From Cycas panzhihuaensis (lineage: Eukaryota > Cycadophyta): a stretch of DNA of 64,000 nt. A model generated the notes under the pieces. That model was not told where the DNA came from. It searched no databases and was given only the letters and a program-made list of their open reading frames with translations. Position 1 is the stretch's first letter, and every line of letters starts with the position of its first letter. The stretch spans positions 14,322,001-14,386,000 of the forward strand of contig CM041465.1 in NCBI GenBank assembly GCA_023213395.1, in the 5' to 3' direction. Made by a program: the position numbers and the translations under genes. Of the stretch, positions 60,301-64,000 are shown piece by piece.

Positions 60301-61410
60301 TGAAGGGAATTCACAAGTGATATATCCACATTGAGCTTCAAAGTATCTCTTTAGTTGGTCAATGGTGTTTGATGTTGAAGATCCCTCAATTCTTTGAATA
60401 TGTGCTTGTACAAAACCTACACCACTAAAGGATTCTTCATAAGTTTCTTTAACATTGTGAGCTCCATGTTTTGGTTGGAACTTGGCCAACTTATAAGTGG
60501 TGGTTCCGTATTCTTTTACTTAGTGTCCTTTACGGTTATATCAATCACATATAATAGTTTGATTACTAATCCCCGAAGAGGTACTAGTTTGGCCTTGAGA
60601 CTATCGAGGCTGTGACTGAGGGTTAGGTTGATCTTATGAATGATTTCCTATGTTTCTTCCTCTTTCTCTTTCTCATTTATTTCCTCTGCCATAGGAGGGA
60701 CCTTGATTTCTTATGTAGGAAACTTCTTCTTCTACCTCAAAGGCTGCATCTGGAAGAGAGTCAAAGTCTACAAAGTTCATATCAAAGGTCTTGTCAAATT
60801 CTATGAACTTATTAGCAAGTACTTCAAAGTTGAGTGTCTTCAATGTTCCACTAGATTGAAGACTTCCAAACAACTTTTTATAATCAAGAACATGTAGATA
60901 TAACTGGATCAAGAATGCCCAAGTGATAAATTGGGTCTTAAAATCTTTATCAATTACCTATTTGATTGGTCAAAGGAGATTTATTATCTCATGAGCTTAT
61001 CCCTTCTACAGTTTTAATTTGTTCATTTTCAGAATAAGATGAACAAATTCTAAATCTGATTTGGTATCAAAGTTCTTCTTGAGAACTTCAAGGACGTTCC
61101 AGGCTGTATCATGTTGCCCTTCATTAATCAAGTTGTGCAAGGAGTGATCAGTGACCAACAGAATTCCTACATGAATCTCTTCATCATCTATCTCCCATTG
61201 TAGTTTAGCTACAACATCTGTAGGAGTTATTAAGGTAGATCCACCAGAAGCAGGTGTTGTAGTTATTGTTGGTATGCTAGGTGTAGGCTATAAGTGGGCT
61301 CTCCAAAGGCCTTCATACTTTGTAGTATTTTTAACTCCAATGTACTATAGATCCTAATTTTCTTTACCTTTCAATATGCAGTTAACATTATGCTTGAATT
61401 AAGATGACAT
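60301..61410 (-). pseudogene. Copia gag (A2), broken
   Basis: Minus strand, start at 61410 matching A1. Pieces include YEGLWRAHL near 61325, LLVTDHSLHNL near 61165-61130, LDYKKLFGSLQSSGTLKTLN near 60885-60830 and EVEEEVSYIRNQGPSYGRGN near 60738-60680. A zinc-knuckle remnant near 60555-60510 (ICD, then RKGH) follows, with two ligands lost. KFQPKHGAHNVKETYEES near 60485-60430 links to protease. Stops lie at several points, including the fourth codon. Confidence 0.78.
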
Positions 61411-63343
61411 GGTGATGATGAAGAAGTAGAAGAGATGATAGAAGTATGTGCCATTGACACATGTGGCTAATACACCTAATGTAGCAGGGATGTAGAAATA
61501 AATGCTATGATGAGAAGCAAGCAATGATTAAGTATTTTTTAATAACTATGAGTATAAGTAATGATGCAAGAATGAGGCCTAATGTAGAGTTGGCAAAGAG
61601 TGGTGATGTGGCATACAACTAACCTCTAACTTATATCCAAATGTAGGTGAGGTTTTGATGCCTAACGCTTCTAGTATATGATTAGTACATTCACCTGTGA
61701 TACCCACACCTGCACTTGGTGATGAAATCTAAGTCACAATAGAGCCCAAGTATTCCCAGTCCTCACCTAGTTCAACAATAAGCAGATATATACCTTCTCT
61801 AAAGAGTCAAATGGTACTGTGTATCCAACAACTATGATGAATATTGGATCGGGTTAATTTTAATCTTACATTAAGGTTTTTAATTTTCCCAGGTAGTTAT
61901 TAAGATTATCCCTTATTGGAGGCTATAGGTATGGCTAACCTGTCCCTCCACCACTATTCCAGTTGAGACCAGACCTAGTATAAAACTCATACCTCCCTTA
62001 GGGCCTAGACTTCAGCCAACCTTGGTCTATTTCAACTAAGATGAGTATGCACACAATTCAAGAAATGGCAGTATAGATCGTACATATGAGATTCCTTTTA
62101 GAAATAGTGTAAGATGTTCCTGTATAACTAAAAATTGAAATAGAAAGTTACCAAATGTGCTTGCTTATTTTTCATGCTTGCTTTGTTGTTGTTCCTTCTT
62201 TATGTGATGCATTATGCTATGTATGTAAATAGAAAAAGCATGCTAGATTTAGCAGGGGAACTGGATATTGCTTTTGATCCAAGGTTTCCCTTGCTTTACT
62301 ATAATGTTTCCAAATATATTTTTGGAAGTTTTGATACAAAATCCATAATGGGCTAAAAAGTGGATCAACTTGCCACTAAAATACTAATTTTTCTAAATCT
62401 ATATGCATGCTATTTTGCCCTATTTTGTGATTTTTTCACAAAATTTACAAATAATTATAAATGGGTAAAATTTTGTAAAAATTACAAATATAAAGGCCTA
62501 AATGATGAAATATAAATTTATGACATAAGGAAAAAAATTTTAGAATATAATTTGTGATAGATTTATAAAGTCAGATTTCTGAAAAGGCATAAAAATTTTT
62601 CTGCCCAAAAAAGCACAAAAGCAAAATCCTACTAGATCCACTGTCTTAGAATCTAAACTTAAATATGTGAAAAGTTATATTTTGACACATACATCAACTT
62701 TCCCTTCTGCACCATCTCCAAAATTAGCCAAACGTTTACCCAAAATTCCCTCGCAATATCCTTTGTGGGGTTGAGTAGGCAAATTCAACAACCATGAGAA
62801 AACTGCATAGATCTCACTAACCAGTGGGTGAAATTTAATGATATTTATCTTAACTTAATCCTAAGACATAAATCTATCAGATCCCTCAATAAAACTTTCA
62901 GATTATTAACTTCTGATTAAAGGAATTTATTAGGAAAAGTGCCCTAAATCACTTATTCACAAATTTTACCCTTTTATCTTAGCTAAAACTCATTGTTATG
63001 GGATGAATCTAAAGTTTCTCTATAAGACAAAAATTATCCTCTAGTTAGGGAAACCTTGTATGCCCAATTTTATCAAAATCTGAGATGGTCAAAGTTTTTA
63101 TAAAATTTTGGGCCTTTAATACTTTCGGGACTATTCCGATAGCTGAACAGCTTCAAAAACTTGGATTCTTCACCTCTAAATTTCTATACACATAGAGAAA
63201 GCAACATCATATAAAGTACTATAATTTTAAGCTCTCAAAATGTTAAAAAAATGATGAATGCATTCTTAATACTTCACATTAAAGGTGAAGGAGAGACAAA
63301 ATGACTCCATGCAAGTGGAATGGAGTGAATAGATCTCCTTCTA
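61411..63343 (-). other. A2 long untranslated leader
   Basis: 1.9 kb, conserved with A1 8407-10379, AT-rich. No ORF matches between the two copies; the open frame 62174-62356 (+) is on the non-sense strand and is not taken as a gene. Confidence 0.7.
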
Positions 63344-63357
63344 TCTCTAATACCACA
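63344..63357 (-). promoter_or_regulatory. A2 primer binding site
   Basis: Minus-strand tgtggtattagaga next to the LTR; the same decayed initiator-Met-type site as in A1. Confidence 0.78.
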
Positions 63358-63669
63358 TGAAGGAAGGATGAATCTAGGGAATAAATCACTCACATATACA
63401 CAATGTCAATGGATAATGAAAAGGAATATGAAACAAGATATGAGAGTAAGCTTGGAGGTGAGAATGAATAATAACTCCCTCCTTGAGATTTCACCTTTTA
63501 TTATTGAGGGTGAGCATTAAGGTTAGGATTTTTCCACCTAATGACACGAACCCAAAATTACATCTAAATACACATAAAGTCCATTTCATTAAGAGACTAA
63601 TGCTAATAATATATTCTAAATTCACATAATTAATCTATACAAATGACCTTGATACATTAACCTCTTTCA
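63358..63669 (-). repeat. A2 5' LTR
   Basis: 312 bp with TG...CA ends, paired with 56101-56411, followed by AAATG. Confidence 0.92.
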
Positions 63670-63674
63670 AAATG

Positions 63675-64000
63675 GACCTCATGGATAACTATTATAGAAT
63701 ATTGGTATAACTCATCCTACCACTTAGTTATTAATTTGTTTCCATCTGTGGCCCTCTGTGGATACCTTCCTAAAGTAGGATAGATGTCTGCTTGGTTTGC
63801 AATCTAGGTTCAAGACTCATAACATCCTTGAAATACTTACAAATATTAAACAAAATAGAAAGCACATGAATTAATCTTAAAGTGCTCCAAAAGTAAGGCT
63901 TACATTAATATTAACTCATGAAAAATCAAAGATATATAATATAATGAAGAATATATGAAAAGCCTCATACATCAAACAAAAGAGGCTATTATATAATATT
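63675..64000. other. Unassigned right flank
   Basis: AT-rich sequence without ORF or match to other parts of the window that I can see. It should continue whatever A2 inserted into. Confidence 0.4.

Larger units (their letters stand above)
56101..63669 (-). mobile_element. Copia element A2, full length (minus strand)
   Basis: A 7.57-kb element of the A family, inverted relative to A1. LTRs are 56101-56411 and 63358-63669. Flanks AAATA (56096-56100) and AAATG (63670-63674) are a 5-bp duplication with one change. Order on the minus strand: LTR, primer site, 1.9-kb leader, gag, protease, integrase, RT, RNase H, purine tract, LTR. It is better preserved than A1. Confidence 0.9.

Noticed and set aside
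8091-63669. One giant inverted duplication of the window
   Set aside because: Copia copies A1/A2 and B1/B2 have different target duplications and sit at different points of their gypsy hosts.

Overview
The window is a stack of decayed, nested LTR retrotransposons from a nuclear plant genome. I see no host gene, rRNA, tRNA or CRISPR array. The plant assignment rests on Ty1/copia and Ty3/gypsy elements together, copia primer sites of the plant initiator-Met type (TGGTATCAGAGC), and Tat-like gypsy elements with a second RNase H. The nesting and AT-rich decay suggest the intergenic space of a large, repeat-rich genome. The species cannot be told from this sequence.

Layout, left to right. (1) 1-5.4 kb: gypsy G1 (+), GC-rich, with a broken integrase, an extra RNase H and a 3' LTR from 2758. 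(2) 5.4-17.75 kb: gypsy remnant G2 (+), with the extra RNase H and a long 3' LTR split by a full copia element A1 (8091-15673, +). (3) 17.8-34.82 kb: gypsy G3 (-), the most complete gypsy copy, with gag, protease, RT, RNase H, integrase and extra RNase H. Its 5' LTR is split by copia B1 (29277-34593, +). (4) 34.82-56.1 kb: gypsy G4 (+), truncated at its 5' end. It carries copia C (36405-41071, -) inside its integrase region, copia B2 (46394-51647, -) in its 3' tail, a probable solo LTR D (about 54830-55381) in its 3' LTR, and copia A2 near the LTR end. (5) 56101-63669: copia A2 (-), the same family as A1. (6) The last 330 bp are unassigned.

The boundaries rest on direct evidence. LTR pairs and target-site duplications were read for A1 (AACCC/AACCT), A2 (AAATA/AAATG), B1 (GAAAG twice), B2 (GAGAC twice) and C (GATTC twice). 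Removing C joins the gypsy reading frame across the gap. Almost all coding regions are broken by stops and frameshifts, so none of these elements looks able to move by itself.

The most interesting features belong to the gypsy family. An extra RNase H lies downstream of integrase in all four copies. A short motif close to ACGAG-n-TAAACTATGG recurs at least 16 times in their non-coding tails and forms a five-unit tandem array in G4. The LTRs begin TGTTTC after a purine tract and run to roughly 2-3 kb. The copia B LTRs carry two strong GC hairpins in otherwise AT-rich sequence. Homology and divergence statements are by-eye comparisons within this window; no database search was made.
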